Shown: positions 14,301-27,904 of the stretch, piece after piece
Layout: each line of letters begins with the position of its first letter
Numbering within the stretch: the first letter of the stretch is position 1
Source: Protea cynaroides
Lineage: Eukaryota; Streptophyta; Magnoliopsida; Proteales; Proteaceae
Length of the DNA: 64,000 nucleotides
NCBI GenBank assembly: GCA_028583415.1
Contig: CM053275.1
Coordinates: forward strand, 3,827,040-3,891,039
Direction: 5' to 3'
Program-made: the position numbers and the translations under genes
Notes under the pieces: model-generated
What the model saw: the letters and a program-made list of their open reading frames with translations, nothing else
Database searches by the model: none
Told to the model about the DNA's origin: nothing

Positions 14301-14580
14301 ACAGATTTCAAATCAAGAGTAAAATTCACATAAAGGGAAGACGGAGCCATGCCTGTTTATACCGGAATTCGATGGTGTAGGAGAGAAGCATGGGACTGAT
14401 ATCGCCGGCATCGGGTCTGGAGACGGAGACGATGTTGGCCTTGGGCAATTCTTCGAAAATCCGACTCTGCTCGGCACCTTGACGTAAGGAATGAGAGCGA
14501 GACATCATCGAAGATGGCTCCGATTGCATTTGAACGTAAACAGGTCCACCTCCGGGCATGAATTGCTCCGATGACGCCAT
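3813..14580 (-). CDS. PLDZETA: Phospholipase D zeta (PX-PH type), N-terminal half; gene continues past position 1
   Basis: Six exons are visible: 14353-14580, 11014-11115, 10721-10836, 10466-10607, 6421-6591 and 3813-3986. They join in phase to 311 codons. The start gives MASSEQFMPGGG. The PX lipid-binding domain covers about residues 45-175 (FEELPKANIVSVSRPDAGDI near its start). A Cys-rich stretch (CCACHWCSCC, residues 238-247) and the first part of the PH domain (VWAVLKPGFLALL, LDIIVFDVLPSSDGN) follow. PX-PH phospholipases D hydrolyse phosphatidylcholine to phosphatidic acid and act in membrane traffic and root or phosphate responses; that is family knowledge. The catalytic HKD motifs are not in the window: the donor after exon 6 (aag|gtaacg) opens an intron of at least 3.8 kb, so the gene runs off the left edge or is broken there. 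Intron 1 starts with GC, not GT. Introns hold LINE, SINE, LTR and TIR elements. Zeta1 versus zeta2 cannot be decided. Confidence 0.9.
4545..5806. mobile_element. Probable solo LTR inside PLD zeta intron 5
   Basis: The 1262-bp block starts TGTGGGTGGC and ends GTCTACA, flanked by GTATT (4540-4544) and GTATC (5807-5811), a 4/5 target duplication. It contains GGTATTAGGCACCCC, a motif I associate with plant Gypsy LTRs (memory, not checked), and a T-run at about 5375-5395. No polyprotein is present. Confidence 0.6.
6930..7712 (-). repeat. Dispersed repeat copy B (possible solo LTR) in PLD zeta intron 4
   Basis: Second copy of the repeat at 1369-2121, about 780 bp, same orientation, same TGTAGATC end on the minus strand. 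A T-run insertion at about 7318-7336 distinguishes it from copy A. Confidence 0.5.
7829..8460 (-). mobile_element. RTE-type LINE remnant (3' end)
   Basis: Minus-strand translation in broken frames gives AIRPAMIYGVECWAVKKHH and LSVTEIRMLRWMCGKIRND, typical of the C-terminal region of plant RTE-clade reverse transcriptases. The left edge (ACAACAACAAAGTCCTATCCC) is the usual RTE 3' end. Several stops make it dead. It lies in PLD zeta intron 4, opposite in orientation to the related remnant at 11.5-12.1 kb. Confidence 0.7.
8572..9757. mobile_element. TIR element related to the one at 16166-16930
   Basis: The left end TAGTTAGTTAA mirrors the right end TTAACTAGTTATA. The flanks ATCAAGCA and ATCAACAA may be an eroded target duplication. 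Inside are GGTACGG and ACGCGTA-like motifs and a (GA)n tract at about 9207-9233, all shared with the element at 16166-16930. No transposase frame is seen. It sits in PLD zeta intron 4. Confidence 0.5.
11278..11306. repeat. (AT)n microsatellite
   Basis: Run of about 14 TA repeats in PLD zeta intron 1. Confidence 0.9.
11470..12100 (+). mobile_element. RTE-type LINE remnant (3' end) in PLD zeta intron 1
   Basis: Plus-strand translation in broken frames gives FRYLGSIINKEGEIDGDV, FYRTVIHQVMKYGAEC and INRLSVTEKRMLRWM, the RTE C-terminal signature. It ends with the typical GACCCCATCTAGTTGGGCTA followed by a TTGAG-rich tail near 12090. In-frame stops show it is inactive. Confidence 0.75.
13270..13710 (+). 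mobile_element. LINE reverse-transcriptase fragment split by a SINE
   Basis: Residues LKGQKAPGLDGFNLSFYEHF match the start of the LINE RT domain (K..KAPGPDGF). The frame is cut by a SINE at 13458-13603 and resumes with FIFPIHKE, like the FI.LIPK stretch that follows in LINE RTs. It is only a fragment, lying in PLD zeta intron 1. Confidence 0.65.
13458..13603 (-). mobile_element. tRNA-derived SINE (Au-like) with 17-bp TSD
   Basis: The 146-bp insertion is flanked by TTACATCAACTAAAGCA (13441-13457) and TTACGTCAACTAAAGCA (13604-13620), a 16/17 match. On the minus strand it has a box B-like GGGTTCGAATA and the downstream TGCAAAGCAGGGGTAAGGCTG typical of plant Au-type SINEs (family knowledge). It is nested in a LINE RT fragment. 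Confidence 0.8.
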
Positions 14581-15160
14581 TAATGTGTCTCTCTCTGTGT
14601 TTGTCCGATTTGGAATTTGAAAATTCCACTGCTTCGATTGTGATCTGGAGAGACTTACCAGCAAACTGGTTTGGCATATCCTTCTACGGCCGGTTGGCAG
14701 CCGACGCTGTTTATTTTGCGAGAGTTCTGAGTAGAGAGAGAGAGATAGAGACGCGTATTTCTTGATTTTCCGTCGTAAGATGTTTTGGAATTGGTTTCCG
14801 TTAAGAAACCACGTCTATTACCATTCCAGAAGCTTTTCTCGTTTGTCCGAGTTTAATAGTCCTCAGTCGTGCTCATGCCGCTGTAAACGGAAACGGAGTT
14901 GGATTTTTATGGACGGCCCCCTAAAATTTTGTTGACAAGTAGATACAAAGGTTGTTGGTCCACATGTCATTTTCAACTCAATTGAAATTGGACATATGGC
15001 AAATTAAAGCTTTCAGAAAATCACATGCTAACTGCTATCAAGTATCAAAGGGTTTTACCCACAAAAAAGAAAGTATCAAAGGGTGCATGAATAATGCTTC
15101 GAGTTTTAGGGGTACATTTGGTATTTAAAAAAATGGGTTAAATGTGAGTTATTTTCATTA
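14581..15160. other. PLD zeta upstream region
   Basis: Intergenic. It would hold the PLD zeta 5' UTR and promoter, including a GA-rich tract at about 14731-14752. I cannot place a TATA box or start site with confidence. Confidence 0.4.
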
Positions 15161-15250
15161 TGGGATTTACATCGTCTCCTCCCAGTGGTTCTGGGAGGAC
15201 GGTGGCAACTTTCCTCGGATGATTGCCACGTGGCTCTTGATGAATCCTAT
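15161..15250. mobile_element. Partial foldback-family element with G-box
   Basis: Starts GGATTTACATCGTCTCCTCC, like the left ends of the foldback family (GGATCCAAATCGTCTCC), and continues with GGATGATTGCCACGTGGC, shared with the element at 39338-39560. The other end is missing, so it is truncated. It lies about 590 bp upstream of the PLD zeta start codon. Confidence 0.55.
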
Positions 15251-16165
15251 ACATTTTATGATTTTAAAATGTATAGGTTTAATTTGAAGAATTTAAAAAA
15301 AAAATGTGAAAGTAAAGTTTTAAGTTTTTTTAATTAAAAAATAAATTTTTATAATTATAATATAACATGATTATATAAATTTCTTATCATATTAAGTAAT
15401 GGTACTTATTAGATATAAAATTTATTTTTACTTTTCAAATGGATTTATATGCAAAGTGAAATAACATTTTATAACTAAATATGTAATGATTTGGAGTTAT
15501 TTATATAATCATGTAATAGCATGAGATGTCATGATTACAAAATTTTTTTTTTTTTAAGATTAAAATTTTCAACTTCCCTTCCCATTAATTCCCCTTGCAA
15601 CCAAGCAAAACCATGATAAGAGAGAGAAAAGGTGCATTCCAGAAAAGATCGTGTTTTTCTTAGTATATTCTAACATTCTATAATCTAAGAATGAAAATAC
15701 ATGTCAAATACTGTTTTTATCATTTCAATATACTCTTTTTACCAAAAAAATAAAAAAAAAATTCAATGTACTCTTGACTTATAACACATTCCAAGATGAA
15801 TACCAAACACAACCCTCTATTCTTAGAAATGAAGAATACATGCCTAATATAGATAGAGAATAGGCTAAAGAGTTGAATGCATATCGAACATTGTTTTTTC
15901 TATCGTCGCAAAATGTGTTATTAACCTAGAATGCATTCAAAAGATGAAGAGGTCATTAGTTCAATTCTCCTTTGGGGCTCTACCTATCTCCAAAAAAAAA
16001 CAAAAAAACAAAAAAAAAAAGCAAAAACAAAAACCTAAAATGCATTCAAAAGATGAATACCAAACATAACCTTATATTATCAAAAGGTTCATGACAACGT
16101 AAATAATTAATCCAGACCTTATTTACCAAAAAAAAAAGAAAAAATTTTATCCAGAGTCCAGACCA
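15251..16165. other. AT-rich intergenic DNA with MITE-like fragments
   Basis: No gene seen. The stretches ATTCCAAGATGAATACCAAA (near 15790) and ATTCAAAAGATGAATACCAA (near 16045) repeat each other and resemble sequence near 38450-38480, so degraded MITEs are likely. Confidence 0.4.
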
Positions 16166-16532
16166 TAGTTAGTTAAAACGGGAACGACGAAAAAACAAAA
16201 CGGGACGAAACGGATTTTAAACGGAGCAAAACAAAAACGGTATGGTCAAAAAAATGGTCAAACATTTAGAGAATGGCAAAAAAAACAAAAATGGACTATA
16301 GTTTTAAATGGATCAGATATAATACGGTACGATGAAAAAAATGACAATGTTCTCCCATAAATTGAAGAATTACATTATTGAAACATGTAAATCTATTGAA
16401 AAATCATACCTAAATCAATAGGAACAGATGACATTTATGAAGTGTTTGGCTATAAAATGGTGAGAATTATCATCTTTAGTCAAGTATTTAATTGATGTTT
16501 TATATTTGTCCAAGACTCTAAGCATGAATCCA

Positions 16533-16564
<32 letters not shown>

Positions 16565-16930
16565 TATCAATGGTGACTTACAATATACAATTGTTATGAC
16601 CCATAACCCACACCCCACCCTAACAAGTAATAAAGTAATGAGTTTATAAACAATTATGAGGAAGTGACAGCCTTTAATCCCACATCGATTACATGTAGAA
16701 AGCAATAAGAATATTAAACCATATGGGATTAATCGATTCATTATTTATTAAAGATGCAGGTTACAATACATTAAATATAGATACGGTACGGTACGCATTT
16801 TAAACGGCAAGAATTAGAGTATAGAGTATTTTATAATATTTTTGAGATCAATACGATAATACGCGTATTAAACAATTGAGTACAATACAACAGTACGATA
16901 CGTATTTAAAACGAATTTTAACTAACAGAC
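16166..16930. mobile_element. 765-bp TIR element, probably MULE-like
   Basis: Ends TAGTTAGTTAAAA and TTTTAACTAAC are inverted copies. The 10-bp direct repeat GTCCAGACCA flanks it (16156-16165 and 16931-16940). Inside are a (GA)n tract (about 16539-16564) and many CGGTACG/CGTATTAAA motifs. It is related to 8572-9757. No coding frame for a transposase. Confidence 0.65.
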
Positions 16931-17623
16931 GTCCAGACCATTGAATTGTCATATCACTAATACATATGGCACAACTAGATAACAACTAGGTAGGTGACTA
17001 TAAAACCGTTTGCCGTAGTTTTAAAATGTAATACACTTGATCCAGGCTGTCGCTAACTGAATATTGTCTGTATAGAAGTTGTCCAGATGTACTTTATTTA
17101 GCAAAACAATCTTATTGCCATACTGGCTCTAGGGTGAACCACGGGGCTTTGGGAAAAGACCCACTCCAGCCGGCTGGCCAACTGCCAACGGCTGAGAATC
17201 AACCGGCGCCCATAACCATATAGAGTATGTGCACCAACTGATCCTCGGACGTTGGATCAGTAGCTGGGGAGGATCCAAACCCGGGGCTTTGGAAATCCAA
17301 ACATGAAAAGTAATTATTCAAGCCAAATTAAGAGTAACTTCAACTCTCCACCCTAACTTCCTTCAATTGGGTTCCTGTTCTTGACTTCTTTCCCTTGGTG
17401 CATGGGCACATGTGGTTTAGTTGTTAGAAAGTGAAGCCACAATATCATAAGAGAATTGCCAAAACATCACAATGGCATTTTTTTTCCCATAAAGAAGATG
17501 GAGCAGTTAACAAAAATATTGTAGAAATTAGAAGCATTCAATAGTTTATACATCTATTCTCCATTTTTCTCATGCTTGCATGAACATTCCCACTGTTATA
17601 TCACTTGAAAGGCAGGGGCAAAT
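16931..17623. other. Intergenic, no gene seen
   Basis: Holds a GC-rich patch at about 17135-17300 with the perfect palindrome CCAGCCGGCTGG and two copies of CGGGGCTTTGG that bracket it. Otherwise nothing recognised. Confidence 0.4.
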
Positions 17624-20260
17624 TGTTGAATCAGAGAATGGGAGAGAATTAATTATCTCTCCAGACAACGTTCTTATTTATAATGAATACGATTACAAAC
17701 TAACAGGAACTCTAGAGAGACTAGGAGTCCCAACTCTAGAATGACTAGGAGTCACAACTCTAGAGTGACTAGGATTCTAAGGAAAAGAAATAAAACAAAT
17801 AAACAAATATAAAATATTATATTACAAGTATGTCATTCCCTTATATTATTCAACACTCCCCCTCAAGTTGGTGCATATATATCATGCATACCCAACTTGG
17901 ACAATATAATATGAAACGGTTTCCTAGGTAACCATTTAGTGAGAAAGTTTGCCAGCTAATCCTCTGATCTGACAAGTGAAATTTGAATCTGACCACTTCA
18001 AATTTTTCTTTGATGAAGTGACAATCTACTTCAACATACTTAGTCCTATCATCTTGAACTGGATCACGAACGATGCTGATGACTGTTTTATTATCACAAA
18101 ACAAAGTCATAGAGAACACTTGACTTTCAAATCTTTGAGTAAGCCCTTCAACCACAATAGTTCACATATTCCCAAAGCCATTGCTAGAAATTTTACTTCA
18201 GCATTGGAACGGGCCACCACAATGGAGCAAAACAATGTAAAATACCTTTAATAGTGTTGTCGTGTATCAAACTTCTGAGAACAAGAGACACATATCCAGC
18301 ACTTTACGATCTTCATACAATTAGGGAAGAATCGAGGTTCGCTATTTGAGTGGCCTCTTTAAAATAGTCCGGCAACAAGAGACACATATGCAGCACTTTA
18401 CGATCTTCATACAATTAGGGAAGAATCGAGGTTCGCTATTCGAGTGATCTCTTTAAAGTAGCCCGGCAATAAGAGATACACGACAACTGGTATTAATAAA
18501 AGGTTGCATCTTGTGCAACGATAGTAGGCTCCGATACGAGCAAGGTGGTAGTAGGCTCTAACATGAACAAAGTAGTAGAAAAAAACGTCTCTTCCATGAG
18601 TAGATACGAACCAATAAATAATAATAATCTTCAATTGATGACTTGAGCCGATAAATAATCTTCAACTGATAACTTGAGCGGATAAGAATCTCCATCTCTC
18701 CCCTCACGTGGAATATTCCACGTGGACAAATTATGGCAAGAGAAGTCAAACCGTGGGATATGGATGTGGTAATAGCAACAAGTAGTATCTCGAAGGATGA
18801 ACAACACTAGAAATCCCATAAGCTGAAGCGTAGCCAAAATAAGAATCAAATTTGAAGTCGATCCGACGGTTGGACTAAGAGATATGAATAAGTCCTTGCA
18901 ACATTAGGACTTTGAATTTTTTTTTTTTTTTTTTTTTTTTTTTTGTGACAAATGTCAATAGTCAAAATCCAACCAACTGTTGTCAACCAGAATTGGTATT
19001 CACGAAAACATCAATGACTTAAACAAAATATCAAAATATGATGTCAATCCAATGTTTGGATTGAGAATTACGAAAAGTCCTTAATAGATTAGGAATATTA
19101 TTCAATTGAAGAAATCAATTGCAACAGTAATAAACAAATCCCAGTTCAGGTATACTAAAGGATCAGCACCAGATTGAGTAAACAAAGCAATAACTCAGCA
19201 ATAATTGGAGTCTGACACAAAAAGAAAGCCAAGATAGAAACCGTGGCTAGGTAGAGAAGTAAAACCGAGATTAAGAAAGAGAAACCAGATTTGAATGAGC
19301 AGTAACTGATATGTTTTAAGTGGAATAAAATTCAGATCTGTAACTGATATATAGAATTTTAATGCTCAGCAATAATGAGAATTAAATTGCACATTAATGG
19401 ATTTATATCTAGAAACTGAACTGGCAATGAAAGTAATGGAAATTTGATGATTAATAGAAATTAAAGAGAGGAGGAAGAAAGATAAAAGAACTGCTAACCC
19501 AGAAGCAGCGATGCTAACCCAGCATCATGTTGCAATAACCAGATTTTGTAGAGAATTTGAACAGCAACCCTATATTGCAGAGAACAGCAGCGATATATCG
19601 CAATAGATCAGATCATAATCAGTAGATCTTGATGGCCAGCAGATTAGAAGCAATCAGATCTGATTTCAGATCTAAAGGTGTTGACAGCAACAAGGCAGGA
19701 GCAGTTTCAGTAGCAGGAAATCAAGATCATATAAAATAAATCAGTAAATCAGATCCGTAAAACAAATCGGTAGACCGTGGTAGTAGCAGTATAATAAAAA
19801 ATAGAACCAGCAGGTATGTACGATACAAACCAGCAGTAGCAAAAAATTTCAGAGTAACAGACAATCAGGAATTATTCTTCATAAAAAAATCAGATATGCA
19901 AAGGGACAATACTAGAAATTGCAGAGAATAGAAAATAAATAAAACAGAAGCAGCAAAGGTGGCTGCACCACAACGAAATACTTTAGACGACTCTCAAAAT
20001 GGCAGATTAGTAACCTGCTCTGATACCATGTTGAATCAGAGAATGGGAGAGAATTAATTATCTCTCCACACAACGTCCTTATTTATAATGAATACGATTA
20101 CAAACTAACAGGAACTCTAGAGAGACTAGGAGTCCCAACTCTAGAATGACTAGGAGTCACAACTCTAGAGTGATTAGGATTCTAAGGAAAGGAAATAAAA
20201 CAAATAAACAAATATAAAATATTAAATTACAAGTATACCATTCCCTTATATTATTCAACA
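17624..20260 (-). mobile_element. Copia-type LTR retrotransposon, internally deleted
   Basis: Two 232-bp LTRs (17624-17855 and 20029-20260), both TGTTGAATC...ATTCAACA, differ at about 7 sites by eye. A perfect CAAAT duplication flanks the element (17619-17623, 20261-20265). The primer-binding site TGGTATCAGAGCAGG lies on the minus strand just inside the right LTR, and a polypurine tract (CAACTTGAGGGGGAG) abuts the left LTR, so it reads right to left. Only a Copia RNase H end remains (about 17856-18155, with [14 protein letters not shown] and [16 protein letters not shown]). Gag, integrase and RT are absent, so any movement would need another element. The LTR carries TATAAATA. The internal region has a 93-bp tandem duplication and a long T-run. 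Confidence 0.92.
18281..18466. repeat. Tandem duplication (about 93 bp x 2) inside the Copia element
   Basis: Two adjacent copies begin ACAAGAGACACATAT and include TTTACGATCTTCATACAATT; they differ at only a few bases. Confidence 0.85.
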
Positions 20261-20446
20261 CAAATAATGTAGGAAGATACAACATTACTACAGCTAGAAA
20301 ACTGATATAATGCATTCATATCTAGAAATTCTATTCTTGATTGAACATACAAACTAATCTTGACGAAATCATATCCACAGTTAGGTCACTGCAATCTGTA
20401 GTAAGGATCAACATGTTATCAGTTTGAGAAGCACTGAATAATTTCG

Positions 20447-23400
20447 TCAATTGGGGCTCCAATTTCGACAAAGACAGTGAACCTTAGCAAGGGATGCCAT
20501 ATAATCATCAGACCTGGAAGGAACGGTAACCGATTAGATTCAAAAAAATGGTGATGCATGATTGCAAAACTACGAAAATATGGAAACGCAGTACCAATAA
20601 AATGGAAAGATTCATGAATTCTAACCTTAGTCCGTAAGGGGACTGACATGCAGCAAGCAGATGACATTTTGCTGCATCTGGATTGTTCTGCTAAGGTGAA
20701 ACCATGGAAGTGTTAAATGGTAGTAATGCATCCACAATGCCATCTTGTGTTTTTACTATCCCCATGGAAAATAATCTAAGTATACATAATGCAAAAAAAA
20801 ATAATAATAAATGGAGTAATGGCCCATGCTAACAGCATTCTTAGAATTTTAAATTAAAGCTTTGATGTTATACATTATATCTGAGTGAACTTTCTAATGG
20901 GAGCATTTTGAAGATGGTTCAAATTTGGGTTGGATCTGGAAATGCTCAACCATTGCTTTTCTCAAGATGGAACAAATGGTTGGGCATATCTGTACAATCT
21001 ATAATGGAGTTGCAATGCAAAAATTTGAGTACCAACAAACAAAACCTAATTGTTCGCATGTCGGCATCAGTATTCTATGCCTCCACTCTTTGCAGAGCAT
21101 TCGGAACCTATTCTACCATCTGGTGGTGGTGACCCTCGATTTTGAATGACAAAACCAAAGCAGCCTTCAGTACTGCAACAAGGACCCCAGATTTTGCACA
21201 AAGACAATAACAGCAGTAATCCTGGTTTTGGCCAATAATCACCACTACAACAAATGATGGCGTGATAGAGAGCACCTTAAATACATAAAGCAGGTAAAAC
21301 AGCTCTCTTTTTCAGGGCTCCCAAATGGTCCCAATAAAGTATCTCATGAAACTGAAACTATTATTGGTTCAAAGAAAAAGTAATAATCCTCGAGTCATAC
21401 TACTGGCCCAAAGTGCTTATAATTCTACAAAATATTATATTTTTCTTCCTTTAAAGATATAATATATATTGAGTATTCAAAGAGGCACGGTAATATGTTG
21501 AACATTTAACGGGATCCAGATAAAAGCCAATGAAGGAGAAGTTTGAGGCTGATAACAAACCTGAGATTCGTAATAAAGCCCAGCATATAAAGAAGCATAG
21601 AAATACTCATGCTCCTGTGCATGCAAAAAAGCAGAAACAAGCTGTACAGGACAAAAACATATTGTTATTAGATGAACCTTCTGGAGTAGGAAATAAATCT
21701 AATGATACAAATCCAGCCACCTATGTCATAATGCTACAGTTTTCTTTCATATATTACTTAAGAATTACAGAATTGCTTATCTTATTTTGCTTTTATTTTT
21801 TATATAATCCTTAGTATTTGTTTATATAATGGACTGGATCTCAAGATATGTTTAACGAATTTCAAAGGTTGCAGAAGATATCAGAGCCATTAAATTGATC
21901 AATCAACTTACAATGTGTCAATGTCAGCCTCTGAATTTGATCTTATTTCTTGGTAATGAAATGACAGGTTACAGAAACAAGCTTCAAGGATCTTGTACAC
22001 TTTCTGAAGAAACATAACATGTACATTCTAATGCTAGTTTTTCACATGACACTGTAGGACTAGACATAGGACAATGTAAACCCAGAGAAATAACCATATT
22101 AGGCTTAAACATAAACCACTCAGGAAGTCAGGTTTTCCATGACTACTATTACACAGAGGGAACAATCTGAAGGGCTGTCAAGACTTGGCGAAGAAAATAA
22201 TGGCCTATTATAACAGTGCGCCCATGGAGAATGCAGATGTTATCCACATCCAGGAAAAGGAAACTTATGATCACTTGGTTGGTTAAGCGTGTTTTAAAAA
22301 AAAAAGAAAAAAGAAAAAAAAAAGCACTACTACATACAGGTTTTGAGAATTTTTTTGACATAGGAGAAACAATGGCAGTAATTAGCAAACCCTTCAATGA
22401 ATCTTAAAGCATATCAAAATGGTAGGTACACATCCTAGACATGAACGATAAATGCATACCCCACAGAGAATAGATAAAAAAACAAACATAAGTAATAGAA
22501 TATTTCTTCAGGTGACATATAATGGCTGAAAATGCATGAGCATATATTTGGAATTCTTTTCAACTATACTGATACACTATTACAGACATGAGGAAAGATA
22601 ACTATACATCATAATTGTCAAGCCCTACCTTTTCTGGATCATTGCCATCTTTGAATAAATTATAAGCTTCACGCATGACAGGCCGTGAATCTCTGCCAAC
22701 CTGGCAATTTCTAGCTGATTAGAATGCCTACATTAAAATACATAACCAACTTTAGTTGGAAAATTAATTGGGACATATAGAATCTAAAGATAGAGCAAAC
22801 AGCCAATTAGGACACCTTTTAGTTGGAAAGAGCATGTTCACCTTAATACCTTATAGAGATTAGTTTTTTTATTCTTGGACATGTCCAAGTAGTCCATACC
22901 CTAAAAGAAATAATTCAAAATCCGTCCACAAATTCCCAAGAATTTCTTAAAAAGTATCAGAGTGCATGCATTTCAAAAAATGTATTGAACTTTGCTTCAA
23001 CGTGATATGAGAATAAGCAGAACTGCAGTACCCAAAAACCACTGACTTACCTCCAGAAATCGACTCCTTGCTTCATCCACCCCATGTAATCGAGCTTCAC
23101 ACAGGAAACACCAAATGGACTCCTCCGTGTCATTCGGATTTTGTGCAACATCTAATCGAAACTGCTCTGACCCTTCTTCAAACCTATCCAGATAATATAA
23201 GGACAGTCCCCTCTGCCAAAGATCTGGGAACAGACACGACAGAATTTACATCATCTATAAGGTGATTAGTTGAATATTTCAAGTGCATAAAATCGGAGAC
23301 ATAAACCCACATGCTTTCTGCCGAGGATCCACTTCGATTGCTCTATCAAACTCCATTAACGACCCGGGAACATCACCCTTGGGATAAAATGAAGAACCAG

Positions 23401-23758
23401 AAGCATTAAAAGCTATTCACACGAAGCAACTACAATTGTAGCAGAGTAAAAGGGTTCAAAAGTCTACCTGTCTGAAGAGCTGCATTCCTCGTCGGATGGC
23501 AAGCACGGCGTCATGAGCAGCGCTGCCACCCGTCAAAGCATTCCAAATCCCTGACACCGAAGGTAGGAACAACCGTCTAGACACTGTTCGTTCCATGGTT
23601 TGATTGTACTGCATCCTGGACGGAGTAATCCCAGAGAAGGGTAATTTGTTGCGGGTTTTGAAAGCAAAGGGCGATGCGGAAACCGAATCCACCGGCGAGG
23701 TGCAGCAGGCGGAGGAATACACGGAAACATTGGACTGAGATATCCATTTCGACGCCAT
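20447..23758 (-). CDS. Chloroplast-type TPR-like protein
   Basis: Seven exons in consistent phase: 23468-23758, 23311-23377, 23051-23223, 22629-22700, 21561-21641, 20626-20687 and 20447-20513, giving 270 residues and a TGA stop. The first about 75 residues are rich in Ser/Arg/Thr and poor in acid, like a plastid transit peptide. AHDAVLAIRRGMQLFRQ follows, then a TPR-like pair with conserved plant motifs: GSLMEFDRAIEVDPRQKAY, LWQRGLSLYYLDRFEEG and NPNDTEESIWCFLCEA. Later come REAYNLFKDGNDPEK, YFYASLYAGLYYES and SDDYMASLAKVHC. I recognise this as a conserved green-lineage TPR family with no firmly known function. TPRs usually bind other proteins. Exon 6 has a NAGNAG acceptor (TTAGCAG|AAC), so one Gln may be optional. 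Introns carry no obvious transposon. Confidence 0.9.
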
Positions 23759-23879
23759 TAAAGAAGAGTGGCAGATGGCTTATGATTTCTACCCCTTTGA
23801 GAAGAAATAGAGAGAATAAGGCCCGAGTTTAATCAAACTCATTCGATTAATGCCCCTTTCCTCCAATATCAAATTTGTT

Positions 23880-24920
23880 TCAGATCTTATCGACCCAGTG
23901 TCAAGAATTTGGAAAGTGGATTTATTACACACTATCTTTCAGCAAGATGAGGTGACTGCTGCTATCTGTAAGATAACTAATCAACTTGGTTTATTTCCTT
24001 GAGGATAAACTTGTGTGGACAGAAGGAAGAAGAGTGTATTCTCAATTAAATCACCATACCATTTTTTTGGTGAATTTATTGAATGAATAGCACACGACTT
24101 TTCCCTCTTCATCACACGGTCAGCAATGGAAATCTATTCAAATTTGGAAACAAATCTGGCTTCATCAAGCTTATCCAAAAATTCGTACTTCCTTTGGAGA
24201 GTATGTGCTCAAGGAATTACAAGCTATACTTTCTTTTCCTTTTATTTTGTGCCTTCAGTAGTGCTACATGGTTTGGATTATCCATTTGATTTTAGTTTCC
24301 ATAAATGGATCCAATGCTGGTCACCTGTTCTTCCTCAATAAGAAAAAAAGGAGAAAAAAAAAAAAAGAGAGAACTTTGTTTGGCCGCGTTTATTTGCTGC
24401 TTCTTTTGAAAAACCAGAAATGATTTTTATTTTAGAAAAAACTCATTCCTCAAGTTACGAAGAAGTTGGCACCACCTAAATGAAGCGCTCCTTTAGGAGT
24501 TATAAAAATTAATTTAGAAATATCTTATGAAGATGATTCTAAAGTTGTCAGATTGGCATCATTTTCAGAGTTTTTAGAGACTCCAATGGATCACCTCTTA
24601 AAGCATGCTCAAATATTGTGCCATATTTTTCAACTAAGATGGGGAAATCTCAGATCACGAGAACAATGCAATCTGATTGTTTAGAACTCATTCAACATCT
24701 CATGGTTCTTTTCTGTCAAACTGATATACGCCTACTCAATACGAATCATGTGATTTTCATCATATTCCAAGGGAGGCTAATTTTGTTGCCCATTCCCTTG
24801 TTTGGAAGACCATGACAAGTACTTTCATCATATTTCAAGGGAGGCTAATTTTGTTATCGGTTCCCTTGTTTGGAAGACCATGACAAGTACAAGGTTGTTT
24901 ATTTAGTCTGCCTTACCCAA
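23880..24920 (+). mobile_element. LINE remnant (zf-RVT and RNase H pieces)
   Basis: Broken plus-strand frames give WKVDLLHTIFQQDEVTAAI, then PKIRTFLWRVCAQGI (zinc-binding RT end) and HHIPREANFVAHSLVWKTM (LINE RNase H end). A block of about 70 bp around that last motif is duplicated in tandem (about 24764-24892). Many stops; inactive. Confidence 0.7.
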
Positions 24921-25567
24921 AAATAAATAAATAAATAGTAGAAGTACCACGCAGACAAGATCACTCCAACCACTCCAACCGTGGGATCACGGCCAGACTA
25001 ACTGTGCATCTATGCGATCTCTCAACCCCGCTAAACTTAACATTCTGTTTAATCATGATTCACCAATTCAAAATATTTTGAGTTGCAAGATCCAGCTGCT
25101 TGATCTTCTTATCAAGATTTAGATTTATTTAAGGTCAAGAGCAAGAGGAAATCAGAAAGATTCAGATCAGCAAACATCAACGAAATGCGAAGCAGGACAA
25201 TTCAGCATCTCCAGTCAAACCTTGCTGTAAGGCAGCCATGGAACCATGGTACAACACTACAACCACGTGTGGATTTAATTTCAGGTCCCAATCTTGCTAG
25301 AGAAGTCTACACATAATTTGCCCATGCACCACAATCAAAACCCACTAAAACAAAACTTGGATACAAAACTGAAACTACAACTGAATTAAACTGAATTAGG
25401 TTCCAACATATCAAATTGTTTTAAGCCTTGTCTCCATATATAATGAACAAAAACAAGAGGTTGGAAAGGTAGGAATTTTGAAATGGAAAAATATGCAACA
25501 AAAACTTAGTTATAGGATGTCTAAAGTGATTTCTCAACGGTCATCTATCCTTGGCCACCTTGATTTC
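24921..25567. other. Downstream flank of the RPL19 gene
   Basis: Would contain the eL19 3' UTR next to 25568. I see no gene and no recognised repeat in the rest. Confidence 0.4.

Positions 25568-27904
<2,337 letters not shown>

Noticed and set aside
18281..18466. CRISPR-like or satellite array
   Set aside because: Only two adjacent copies inside a retrotransposon; a simple tandem duplication.
20908..21149. Overlapping plus-strand open frames
   Set aside because: They fall in an intron of the minus-strand TPR gene and have no family features.
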